The position numbers and the translations under genes are program-made. Shown here one piece after another: positions 14,764-22,305 of a stretch of DNA of 27,939 bases (the stretch's first letter is position 1; every line of letters starts with the position of its first letter). Source of the DNA: SUP05 sp964577715 (GTDB lineage: Bacteria; Pseudomonadota; Gammaproteobacteria; PS1; Pseudothioglobaceae); assembly GCA_964577715.1 (NCBI GenBank), contig CAZOAA010000020.1, positions 1 through 27,939 on the forward strand. The letters are read 5' to 3'. The notes under the pieces are model-generated. The model did not search any database. It worked only from the letters and a program-made list of their open reading frames with translations, and was not told where the DNA came from.

Positions 14764-15530
14764 GCTGTTCTATAGGCTTTGTTTAATAAATAAATACCAA
14801 AAATAATCATTGGCAAGCTAAGTAGTTGTCCCATGGTTAACCAGTTAAATGCTAAGTAGCCTAGCTGTATATCTGGCACTCGAACAAACTCAATTATAAA
14901 TCTAAACAACCCGTAAAAAATCAAAAATAATGCCGACACACTCATCAGCGAACGTGGCTTATTACTAAACACCCAAAGAATAATAAACAAGACCAAGCCT
15001 TCTAACAATGCTTCGTATAGTTGCGACGGGTAGCGACTTACACCTTGCTCTTGAATATACATACCAAGTGGACTGGCTGTTACTTTACCCCAAAGCTCGC
15101 CATTAATGAAATTACCCATTCTACCAAACCCAAGCCCTAGTGGCACAAGTGGCGCAACAAAATCCATAGTAACAAAGAAAGTTTTGTTATATTTTCGATT
15201 AAACAGCCACATTGCTAATAGTACGCCCAAAAACCCACCATGGAATGACATGCCACCACCTTGAATGGCGAAAATTGAGAGTGGATCAGATAAGAAATTT
15301 GGTAAGTTGTAAAACAACATATACCCTAAACGACCGCCTACAACAACGCCAATAGCACCATAGAATATCATATCCTCTATTTGTTGAGAGTTCCAATCAG
15401 TTAATTGCTTGGCACGATAATTAGCCAATAAATAAGCAGCCAAAAAAGCCATTAGGTACATTAACCCATACCAGTAGATTTTCACAAAACCCAAGTCTAG
15501 AGCAATTGGATCAATGTTAGGGTAAATCAT
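14760..15530 (-). CDS. lgt: Prolipoprotein diacylglyceryl transferase
   Basis: Lgt moves diacylglycerol from phosphatidylglycerol to the lipobox cysteine of lipoproteins at the inner membrane. The 256-residue protein has about seven membrane segments, IYWYGLMYL near the start, GGGMSFHGGFLG, and the Lgt signature GRMGNFINGELWG. The start is ATG 15530; a 12-codon upward extension would run through the tRNA-Arg gene and is rejected. The CCA end of that tRNA lies only three bases before the ATG, and there is no Shine-Dalgarno between them. Confidence 0.95.
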   Translation of the reverse strand: MIYPNIDPIALDLGFVKIYWYGLMYLMAFLAAYLLANYRAKQLTDWNSQQIEDMIFYGAIGVVVGGRLGYMLFYNLPNFLSDPLSIFAIQGGGMSFHGGFLGVLLAMWLFNRKYNKTFFVTMDFVAPLVPLGLGFGRMGNFINGELWGKVTASPLGMYIQEQGVSRYPSQLYEALLEGLVLFIILWVFSNKPRSLMSVSALFLIFYGLFRFIIEFVRVPDIQLGYLAFNWLTMGQLLSLPMIIFGIYLLNKAYRTA

Positions 15531-15533
15531 GAT

Positions 15534-15610
15534 TGGTGCGCTCGAGGTGATTCGAACACCCGACATTTGGCTTCGGAGGCCAACACTCTATCCAGCTGAG
15601 CTACGAGCGC
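15534..15610 (-). tRNA. tRNA-Arg, anticodon CCG
   Basis: A 77-nt cloverleaf on the minus strand. The acceptor stem pairs GCGCTCG with CGAGCGC, the discriminator is A and CCA is encoded (15536-15534). The D-arm has AGCTCAGCTGGATAGAG, the anticodon stem TTGGC/GCCAA holds the loop CTCCGAA with CCG at 34-36, and the T-loop is TTCGAAT. It reads CGG codons. It lies between the arsR-type gene and lgt, three bases from the lgt start codon. Confidence 0.95.
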
Positions 15611-15647
15611 ATATTTCATGCGAAGGTAGTTAAAGTGTTTGTTTTAG

Positions 15648-15956
15648 TTATTCTGTAGAGCAAAAAACTGCTTGCATATTGGCAACTAATTTCAAAATTT
15701 TAGTATCTTTAACTTTGCATAAAATCTTGTTGCCATCACGCCGAGATTCGACAATGTCTTTAGTTCTTAATATGTCAATATGTTGTGAAATATTAGATTG
15801 AGAAGATCCAACTTGTTCAACAATTTCAAGCACTGGCATTTCATCACCCTTCAATACACATAAAATCTTTAATCGTAATGGATGTGCCATTGCCTTTAAA
15901 GCTTTCGTTGCTTTTTCAATGTCTTCTTCTTTTTCTAATAGTGTCATTTCACTCAT
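15648..15956 (-). CDS. ArsR-family regulator resembling SqrR/BigR/YgaV
   Basis: The 102-residue winged-helix protein follows the SqrR/BigR/YgaV pattern: KAMAHPLRLKILCVL in helix 2, the recognition helix SSQSNISQHIDILR, and a C-terminal AVFC. Cys33 and Cys99 match the cysteine pair that in SqrR/BigR forms a tri- or tetrasulfide with sulfane sulfur and releases DNA. A third cysteine, Cys80, replaces a residue usually Tyr in YgaV. No arsenic-type ELCVCDL metal site is present. The start has a GAGAGGA five bases upstream. It follows the MlaC-like gene by 13 bp. A role in sulfide response is inferred. Confidence 0.85.
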   Translation of the reverse strand: MSEMTLLEKEEDIEKATKALKAMAHPLRLKILCVLKGDEMPVLEIVEQVGSSQSNISQHIDILRTKDIVESRRDGNKILCKVKDTKILKLVANMQAVFCSTE

Positions 15957-15969
15957 AACAGTCCTCTCC

Positions 15970-16554
15970 CTAGATTCTGCCTAACATGCCGTAAATACCA
16001 TACCTTCTTACTTTAATTAATACCATTTTCTGGTAGTAACTAACTAAGCTGTCGCTATTTAGTACAACATCATAAACTTTCCACTGACCATCGCTATCTT
16101 TGTGGAACATTAAATCAATATAAATACCATATCGAGAATAACCAGTAACTTTAAGTTGTACTGCAATGTCTCCATTCATTATCGGTCTAGCAGAAATAAA
16201 ACGGAACGAGGTGGAGTTAGATTGGGATAATCGTGCTAATAATGTAGAAATTATATTTTTCTTTAATTTGTTTGAAAAGAATTTAACCTCTCCCTCGCTA
16301 AAATTCGCATTAGTAACTAGTAAAACCTCATCTGCAATATAATCAAAATCAAATAGTGGGGCAACTTCCTGTTCGACCAAAAAGCTCATCATTTGAGGGG
16401 AATATGTGGCCGCTGATGTCAGCTGGTTAAGCTTTACAATAGTTGATTGTATTGCTTGAGCAGGGCTATTTTTTTTAGTATCAGACTCATTAGCGAACAC
16501 AGCTTGTGAAAACCACAAGGTTAACGCTAAAAAAATTACATTTAATCTTCTCAT
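15970..16554 (-). CDS. MlaC/Ttg2D-like periplasmic phospholipid-binding protein
   Basis: The 194-residue product has a signal peptide (MRRLNVIFLALTLWFSQAVFA, cleavage near residue 21 from the ATG at 16554) and the MlaC-family features of a helical start, then EVAPLFDFDYIADEVL, RLSQSNSTSFRF and GQWKVYDVVLNSDSLVSYYQ. MlaC ferries phospholipids between the outer-membrane MlaA complex and the inner-membrane MlaFEDB transporter. No mlaA, D, E or F is in the window. ATG 16554 is chosen for its signal peptide and the GGAG six bases upstream; a longer frame to 16611 lacks both. It is co-oriented with the ArsR-like gene. Confidence 0.85.
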   Translation of the reverse strand: MRRLNVIFLALTLWFSQAVFANESDTKKNSPAQAIQSTIVKLNQLTSAATYSPQMMSFLVEQEVAPLFDFDYIADEVLLVTNANFSEGEVKFFSNKLKKNIISTLLARLSQSNSTSFRFISARPIMNGDIAVQLKVTGYSRYGIYIDLMFHKDSDGQWKVYDVVLNSDSLVSYYQKMVLIKVRRYGIYGMLGRI

Positions 16555-16656
16555 TTTTTCTCCATTATCTAAAAACAAAACCAGTAAAATCCAAAAGAAC
16601 TCTGTAGGCATTTCACAGTATTATATTTAAACTTTTTATAAGCAAACAATTATATT

Positions 16657-17997
16657 ATGACTTTCTTTAATTTTTTTAAAAATTCTTTATTTTTAGTAAC
16701 TTTTTTCACACTCGCTACTGCTTCTCTTCCTGTTTACTCAAAGACAGACTCTGAAAAGCAAAAATTAGAGGCGTTCTTTAAAGATTTAGAATCATTTACT
16801 CGAGTGTTTAGTGATATTAAGCAACTATATGTTGATGAAGTTGAAAACAAAGAGTTGTTCGATAATGCTATAAAAGGCATGGTAACAGGACTTGATCCAC
16901 ACTCAAACTATTTAGAGCCTAAAGAGCAAGAAAACTTAATGGAAAGTGCATCTGGAAAGTTTGGCGGTCTTGGTATTGTAATTGGCATGAAGGATGATGC
17001 AATTCGAGTTATTTCTCCTATTGATGATACTCCCGCTTATCGCGCTGGCATTCAAGCGGGCGACTTAATTGTAAAAATTGGTGACGAACCTGTACGAGGA
17101 ATGACACTTGAAGAAGGTGTTGAGTTAATGCGTGGAGATCCAAAAACCAGTATTAAACTTACTATTGTCAGGAAGAACAAAAAACCTTTTGTGGTTAGCA
17201 TTACTCGTGAAATTATTACTGTTACTTCTGTTAAAGGTTATTTATTAGAGAAAAATATTGGTTATATTCGTATCTCCAATTTTCAAAATCCAACTGCAAA
17301 ATTACTAAAAGAAACACTCGATAAATTAGTCAAGCAAAATGATCGTTACCTTGAGTCGCTCATTCTTGATTTAAGAAACAACCCTGGCGGTGTACTAGAT
17401 AGTGCAGTTGATGTGTCTAATTTATTTATCGATGAAAAAGGTTTAGTGGTCTATACTGAAGGAAGAATACCAACTTCAAACCTTAAATTTAAAACAGAGC
17501 CTGGTGATATTATGCTTGGCTCCCCTATTGTTGTTCTTATTAATGAAGGCTCTGCTTCTGCTTCTGAAATTGTTGCAGGTGCCTTGCAAGATCACAAAAG
17601 AGCCATTGTTATGGGTAGTACTTCATTTGGAAAAGGCTCGGTTCAAACCATTATTGAGCTAGAAGATGGCTACGGCTTAAAAGTAACCACTGCTCGCTAT
17701 TACACACCATCAGGCCGATCTATTCAAGCCAAGGGTATTGAGCCTGATATTGCGCTAAAAAATATTAGCCTTGAAAATGAAAAAGAAGAAAGCATTATTG
17801 GTGATACCAAAGAGGAAGATCTAAACGGACACCTAGAAGTTGAAGATCCTTCTGAATTGTCTTCAGAGGAAATTATAGAATCTCAAGAAAACAAAAAAGA
17901 AGAGCAAGATAAAAAAACCATTGAAAAACTTAAAAAAGACTACTTTGTTCATGAGGCTTCTAACCTATTAAAGGCGTTAACGGTTTTAAATAAATAA
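16657..17997 (+). CDS. ctpA: C-terminal processing protease, S41A family (CtpA/Prc-like)
   Basis: A periplasmic serine protease that trims or degrades proteins from their C-termini. The 446-residue protein has a signal peptide or anchor (about 9-28), a PDZ domain (about 101-175, starting FGGLGIVIG), and an S41 domain with LDLRNNPGG. The catalytic Ser301 in GSASASE and Lys326 in SFGKGSVQ are 25 residues apart, as in Prc. The C-terminal 65 residues are a lysine- and glutamate-rich tail, probably disordered. parA starts one base after its stop, so it seems to head a ctpA-parA-parB unit. Confidence 0.93.
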   Translation: MTFFNFFKNSLFLVTFFTLATASLPVYSKTDSEKQKLEAFFKDLESFTRVFSDIKQLYVDEVENKELFDNAIKGMVTGLDPHSNYLEPKEQENLMESASGKFGGLGIVIGMKDDAIRVISPIDDTPAYRAGIQAGDLIVKIGDEPVRGMTLEEGVELMRGDPKTSIKLTIVRKNKKPFVVSITREIITVTSVKGYLLEKNIGYIRISNFQNPTAKLLKETLDKLVKQNDRYLESLILDLRNNPGGVLDSAVDVSNLFIDEKGLVVYTEGRIPTSNLKFKTEPGDIMLGSPIVVLINEGSASASEIVAGALQDHKRAIVMGSTSFGKGSVQTIIELEDGYGLKVTTARYYTPSGRSIQAKGIEPDIALKNISLENEKEESIIGDTKEEDLNGHLEVEDPSELSSEEIIESQENKKEEQDKKTIEKLKKDYFVHEASNLLKALTVLNK

Positions 17998-17998
17998 A

Positions 17999-18769
17999 AT
18001 GGCAATCACACTTTCTGTTGCTAATCAAAAAGGCGGTGTAGGAAAAACCACTACAGCCGTTAATTTGAGTGCAGCTTTGAAAGCCATTAAGAAACGCGTC
18101 TTACTTATTGATATCGACCCTCAAGGTAATGCAACAATGGGCTGTGGCGTTGATAAATACAACCTGAACAACTCTGTTTGTGAGTTATTACTAGACGAAT
18201 GCAGCATAGAAAAGGCAACAGTACACGCGCAAGGTGTTGAAATTGATGTACTACCTTCTAATACTGATTTAATCGCTGCAGAAATTGCACTACTTAAACG
18301 CGAAAATTCTGAATACAAATTAAAAGAAGCGCTTGCTAAAGTTAACGACCAATACGATTATGTAATTATCGATTGCCCGCCTTCGCTTAACATGCTTACC
18401 ATCAATGCATTTACTGCTTCTAACGGTATCATTATTCCAATGCAATGTGAATATTACGCCTTAGAAGGCTTGAGTGCACTTATTCAAACTATTGAAAAAA
18501 TTCAGGCAACTACCAACCCTAAATTAGAAATTACAGGGTTAATTCGTACCATGTTTGATAATCGTAACAATTTATCTAACGAGGTATCGATTCAACTATT
18601 ACAATACTTTTCACACAAAGTTTTTAAAACAATCATCCCCAGAAATGTAAAATTAGCTGAAGCACCTAGTTTTGGTCAAGCAGCAATTAACTATGCCAGA
18701 TCATCCAAAGGGGCAATTTCGTATATTTCCTTAGCCAGTGAAGTTTTACGAAAAACATCAATTAATTAA
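17999..18769 (+). CDS. parA: Chromosome partitioning ATPase ParA (Soj)
   Basis: ParA binds DNA as an ATP dimer and, with ParB at parS, moves replicated origins apart. The 256-residue protein has the deviant Walker A box KGGVGKTTT (11-19) with the signature lysine, LLIDIDPQGN (Walker A') and VIIDCPPSL (Walker B). It lacks the N-terminal helix-turn-helix of plasmid type Ia ParA, fitting the chromosomal Soj class. It starts one base after ctpA and is followed by parB after 10 bp. The usual gidA/gidB neighbours are absent. Confidence 0.96.
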   Translation: MAITLSVANQKGGVGKTTTAVNLSAALKAIKKRVLLIDIDPQGNATMGCGVDKYNLNNSVCELLLDECSIEKATVHAQGVEIDVLPSNTDLIAAEIALLKRENSEYKLKEALAKVNDQYDYVIIDCPPSLNMLTINAFTASNGIIIPMQCEYYALEGLSALIQTIEKIQATTNPKLEITGLIRTMFDNRNNLSNEVSIQLLQYFSHKVFKTIIPRNVKLAEAPSFGQAAINYARSSKGAISYISLASEVLRKTSIN

Positions 18770-18779
18770 AGATTAAATA

Positions 18780-19625
18780 ATGGCAAAAACTTCAAAATTA
18801 GGTCGTGGATTAGATATTTTATTAGGCCAAGTGTCTGATGAAAATCAAACAAATGAAAACAACGGCATGCAAATGTTAGATGTTACCTCGCTACAAAGAG
18901 GTAAGTTTCAGCCTCGAGACGATATCGATTTAGATACACTTAATGAATTAGCCGAATCAATCACCTCTCAGGGTGTTATTCAACCTTTAGTTGTACGTAA
19001 AGTTACTTATGATAAATACGAAATAATCGCAGGTGAAAGGCGCTGGCGAGCATCACAAATTGCAGGACTCACCGAAGTACCTGTTATTGTTAGAGAAATT
19101 GATGATCAAGTAGCACTTGCTATTGGTCTAATTGAAAACATTCAACGTGAATCTCTTACGCCACTCGAAGAAGCAAATGCACTTCAACAACTAATTGAAG
19201 ATTTTAAAATGACTCATGAAGAGATTTCTCATGTAGTGGGTCGTTCTCGATCTGCTGTAAGTAATTTAATTCGCTTATTGCAACTTAACGATTCTGTTAA
19301 ACAACTATTGGGTAATGGCGATATAGAAATGGGACATGCGCGTGCACTACTATCACTAAAAGACGATGATCAATTTAATGTGGCAAATCAAGTTATCCAA
19401 AGGTCTTTATCTGTTAGACAAACAGAAGAACTTGTTAAACGAACACTCAACCCTAAATCTAAAAAAACAACTTCTACAGATCCTCATATCGAAGCATTAA
19501 TGAAGTCCTTAACTCAAAAATTAGATTCAAAAACTGAAATTAAGCAAACTAATAATAAAGGCAAGATAATTATTCATTACTCATCATCCAATGAGTTAGA
19601 CAATATCCTAAAACATATTAATTAA
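18780..19625 (+). CDS. parB: Chromosome partitioning protein ParB (Spo0J)
   Basis: ParB is a CTP-dependent clamp that loads at parS sites and stimulates ParA. The 281-residue protein has the N-terminal CTPase boxes, with QPRDDID near residue 41 and GERRWRASQIAGLTEVP (box II with the ERR motif), a helix-turn-helix around MTHEEISHVVGRSRSAVSN, and a C-terminal dimerisation segment with GKIIIHYSSSNELDNI. A basic N-terminal KTSKLGRGLDILLG is the usual ParA-contacting tail. No parS palindrome was found in the window. Confidence 0.96.
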   Translation: MAKTSKLGRGLDILLGQVSDENQTNENNGMQMLDVTSLQRGKFQPRDDIDLDTLNELAESITSQGVIQPLVVRKVTYDKYEIIAGERRWRASQIAGLTEVPVIVREIDDQVALAIGLIENIQRESLTPLEEANALQQLIEDFKMTHEEISHVVGRSRSAVSNLIRLLQLNDSVKQLLGNGDIEMGHARALLSLKDDDQFNVANQVIQRSLSVRQTEELVKRTLNPKSKKTTSTDPHIEALMKSLTQKLDSKTEIKQTNNKGKIIIHYSSSNELDNILKHIN

Positions 19626-19648
19626 TCCGTCTGGACTGCTGTAAATCG

Positions 19649-20533
19649 CTAGTCAAACCCACCAATTCGATCTAGCTTGAGAGAATCATCGTAGTGCATC
19701 CAAATGCCAAACGCTTTACCAATGATATATTCTTCTGGCACAAAACCCCAAAAACGAGAATCACTACTGCGAGCGCGATTGTCACCCATTACAAAGTAGT
19801 GCCCTTGTGGAACAGTTGCCTTTACACCTTTGGAATGGCCTTTTGGATCTAGTAAGATATCATGTGGATTGCTATCCAATAGTTCACGTTTATGCTTGAA
19901 CCCTGTCATGTCTAAACCAGATTCAACTCCTTGATATGTACCAATATTTTTGTAATGAATTTTTTTATCACCTACTCTTAAATGATCAGAGGAATAACTA
20001 ATTCTATCTCCAGGAATGCCAACAACACGTTTAATAAAGTCTGCACCTTTATACTCACTATCTTTCTCATAATTTGGATATCTAAAAACAACTACATCGC
20101 CTCTTTCTGGCTTTTTAAATTCAATAATTTTTTTGTTTAAAACAGGCAAGCTAATGCCATAATCAAACTTACTAACTAAAATAAAATCGCCCGTTAATAA
20201 AGTTGGCATCATTGAGTTTGATGGAATTCTAAATGGCTCAACTACAAAGCCTCGAAGTAAAAACACTAACAATAAAACAGGGTAAAACTCAGCTGACCAC
20301 TGTACTAACTTAGGTCGATTAAGGTATTTTTCACCTTTATTAAATCTTAAAAAACAAAGAAAATAAAACCACTTTCCAATAAAAGACTTTTCTTTAGGTT
20401 GTTCTGTCAAATCAGCCGACTCTTTGCCAAAAAAATAATCAATAATAACAATACTAAAAGCGACCACCAAAAACAATGCCAAATAAGAGGAAACATCCCA
20501 GGCAAAAAACGGCGCTGCATTTTCAATAGTCAT
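19649..20533 (-). CDS. lepB: Signal peptidase I
   Basis: LepB cuts Sec and Tat signal peptides at the periplasmic face of the inner membrane. The 294-residue protein has a first membrane segment at about 15-34, a cytoplasmic loop, a second at about 83-97, catalytic Ser107 in PSNSMMPTL, and Lys168 in FIKRVVGIPGD. GDNRARSSDSRFWGFVP is box E. Length is slightly below the 324 of E. coli. It is apart from its classical partners lepA (4355) and rnc (10383) and instead is divergent from the DsrC-like gene and convergent with parB. Confidence 0.96.
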   Translation of the reverse strand: MTIENAAPFFAWDVSSYLALFLVVAFSIVIIDYFFGKESADLTEQPKEKSFIGKWFYFLCFLRFNKGEKYLNRPKLVQWSAEFYPVLLLVFLLRGFVVEPFRIPSNSMMPTLLTGDFILVSKFDYGISLPVLNKKIIEFKKPERGDVVVFRYPNYEKDSEYKGADFIKRVVGIPGDRISYSSDHLRVGDKKIHYKNIGTYQGVESGLDMTGFKHKRELLDSNPHDILLDPKGHSKGVKATVPQGHYFVMGDNRARSSDSRFWGFVPEEYIIGKAFGIWMHYDDSLKLDRIGGFD

Positions 20534-20543
20534 AACAAAAAAG

Positions 20544-20574
20544 TGGAAAATATTAAAAAAAGTTATTATATAAT
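20544..20574 (+). promoter_or_regulatory. AT-rich promoter region of the DsrC-like gene
   Basis: TATAAT at 20569-20574 lies in a perfect 14-bp palindrome (20563-20576). The -35 is poor: TGGAAA at 20544 with a 19-bp spacer. Transcription would give a leader of about 30 nt with GGAG ahead of the ATG at 20613. Confidence 0.35.
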
Positions 20575-20612
20575 AATTTACTTTTATTATTTTTTACATT
20601 GGAGAAAATTAA

Positions 20613-20939
20613 ATGGCATTAGCTGATTTAGAAAGAGACGATCATGGTTACCTAGTTGACCTTAATGAGTGGAATGAAGATATTGCTCACGAAATTGCAG
20701 AGGAAGAAGGCGTTACATTAACTGACGATAGCTTTAAATTAATCAACTTCTTGCGTGATGAGTATATTAATAACAATGCTAACCAACCAAACGAACGTAA
20801 CATGGTTAAAGGCTTAAAAGGCGATTGGAATGGTAAATTAACCACGAAAGAGCTATATGCCCTATTCCCTAAAGGCCCTGCTAAACAAGCAGGTAAAGTT
20901 GCAGGCCTTCCTGAAACAAAACGTAAAGGTGGCTACTAA
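20613..20939 (+). CDS. Cysteine-free DsrC/TusE-family protein (RspA-like)
   Basis: The 108-residue protein is a clear DsrC/TusE-family member: DDHGYLVDLNEWNEDIAHEI near the start, LINFLRDEYI, and the C-terminal arm LYALFPKGPAKQAGKVAGLP. In DsrC this arm carries two redox cysteines (QACKIAGLPKPTGCV-type); TusE keeps only the last. Here both positions are Gly (Gly94 and the GGY end), the arm is two residues longer, and the protein has no cysteine at all. It therefore cannot carry persulfide. Cys-free members have been called RspA and proposed to be regulatory. GGAG precedes the ATG, and a strong terminator follows, suggesting a single-gene transcript. Confidence 0.9.
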   Translation: MALADLERDDHGYLVDLNEWNEDIAHEIAEEEGVTLTDDSFKLINFLRDEYINNNANQPNERNMVKGLKGDWNGKLTTKELYALFPKGPAKQAGKVAGLPETKRKGGY

Positions 20940-20960
20940 AAACAACCCTCTTTAAATAAA

Positions 20961-20986
20961 AAAGGCGCTCATTGAGTGCCTTTTTT
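20961..20986. terminator. Intrinsic terminator between the DsrC-like gene and aroA
   Basis: Stem AAAGGCGCTC (20961-20970), loop ATT, GAGTGCCTTT (20974-20983), with one G-T pair, then three more T. An A-tract on the left makes it usable from the minus strand too, for the convergent aroA operon. Confidence 0.9.
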
Positions 20987-21000
20987 ATCTCTAATTATTT

Positions 21001-22302
21001 TTATACTTCTGCAATATTCATGCCTGCTGAATTTGCTAATTCTACAAAATTAGGAAACGATGTCATAACATTGTCTACACCATTAATCTCAATTGTGTGT
21101 TCACACCTTAGGGATGCTACAGCAAACGACATGGAAATTCGATGATCATGATGCGATTCAATTATTTTTGTTGGTTTTTGAAAAACACCACCCTGAATCT
21201 TAATACCGTCTTCAAGCACTTCATTATCAATACCTAAAATATCAAGACCATCTGCCATCACTTGAATGCGGTCTGACTCTTTTACTCTAAGCTCTTTAGC
21301 ACCTGTTAATATTGTTTCGCCTTGTGCACAACTAGCTGCAATAAATACCGCAGGAAACTCATCAATTGCAAGTGGCACTAATTCTTCTGGAATATGAATA
21401 CCTGCAAGGTTTGATGATTGGATGCGAATATCAGCAAGCAGTTCTCCGCCAATCTCCCGCTCATTTGATAAAGTAAGATTAGCACCCATAAGTTGTAAGA
21501 TATCAATAACACCAGTACGAGTTGGGTTGATATTAACACCTGTTAGAGTGATATCTGCCTTTGGTGCAATTGCTGCTGCCACCATAAAAAATGCTGATGA
21601 TGAGATATCACTTGGCACTTGAATTTCAGTCGCTGTTAACTCACCACCACCATTCAAACACATTTTGTTGTTATTAACACTCACCTCATAACCTAAACCT
21701 TTTAACATACGCTCGGTGTGATCACGTGTTGGTACTGGCTCAGTGACACAGGTCTTGCCTTGTGCATAAAGCCCTGCCAGTAGCACACATGACTTTACTT
21801 GTGCTGAGGCGACTGGTAAATCATAGTCAATACCCTTTAGTTGTTGCCCGCCTTTAATTTTAAGCGGTGGTTTGCCATCATTGCTATCAATTGACGCGCC
21901 CATTTCAGTCAGTGGATTAATTACCCTGCCCATTGGTCGCTTCGATAAAGACTCATCGCCAATCAGTTCACAATCAAATGCTTGGGCTGCTAATATGCCT
22001 GACATCAAACGAATAGAAGTGCCAGAGTTGCCCAAATCTAGTGGTTTTGAGGGTTTTTTAAGTCCATTCACACCAACACCATAAATAATAACATTATCGC
22101 CTTCACGCTCAATTTTCACACCCATCGATTGAAAAGCTTTAAGCGTAGATAGTGCATCCTCTCCTTCTAAGAAACCACTAACTTTAGTAACGCCTTTCGC
22201 AAGCGAACCCAACATAATGGATCGATGAGAGATTGATTTATCCCCTGGAACTTTTAAACTTCCTGATAACGACTGTGCAGGTTTGATAATAAATCGACTC
22301 AT
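21001..22302 (-). CDS. aroA: 3-phosphoshikimate 1-carboxyvinyltransferase (EPSP synthase)
   Basis: AroA joins phosphoenolpyruvate to shikimate 3-phosphate, the sixth shikimate-pathway step. The 433-residue protein has GSLKVPGDKSISHRSIM at the start, LGNSGTSIRLMSGILA for substrate binding, RPMGRVINPL, KSCVLLAGLYA and KESDRIQVMADGL. These suit a class II-like enzyme of Pseudomonas type, where aroA follows tyrA; here they are separate proteins three bases apart rather than fused. It is the last gene of the operon, ending near the terminator at 20961. Confidence 0.97.
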   Translation of the reverse strand: MSRFIIKPAQSLSGSLKVPGDKSISHRSIMLGSLAKGVTKVSGFLEGEDALSTLKAFQSMGVKIEREGDNVIIYGVGVNGLKKPSKPLDLGNSGTSIRLMSGILAAQAFDCELIGDESLSKRPMGRVINPLTEMGASIDSNDGKPPLKIKGGQQLKGIDYDLPVASAQVKSCVLLAGLYAQGKTCVTEPVPTRDHTERMLKGLGYEVSVNNNKMCLNGGGELTATEIQVPSDISSSAFFMVAAAIAPKADITLTGVNINPTRTGVIDILQLMGANLTLSNEREIGGELLADIRIQSSNLAGIHIPEELVPLAIDEFPAVFIAASCAQGETILTGAKELRVKESDRIQVMADGLDILGIDNEVLEDGIKIQGGVFQKPTKIIESHHDHRISMSFAVASLRCEHTIEINGVDNVMTSFPNFVELANSAGMNIAEV

Positions 22303-22305
22303 ACT

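Noticed and set aside
15531..15566. Twelve-codon extension of lgt
   Set aside because: It is the antisense-free sequence of the tRNA-Arg 3' end on the same strand; lgt homology starts at MIYPNIDP.
17999..19625. parS site near parAB
   Set aside because: No TGTTTCACGTGAAACA-like palindrome was seen here or elsewhere in the window.
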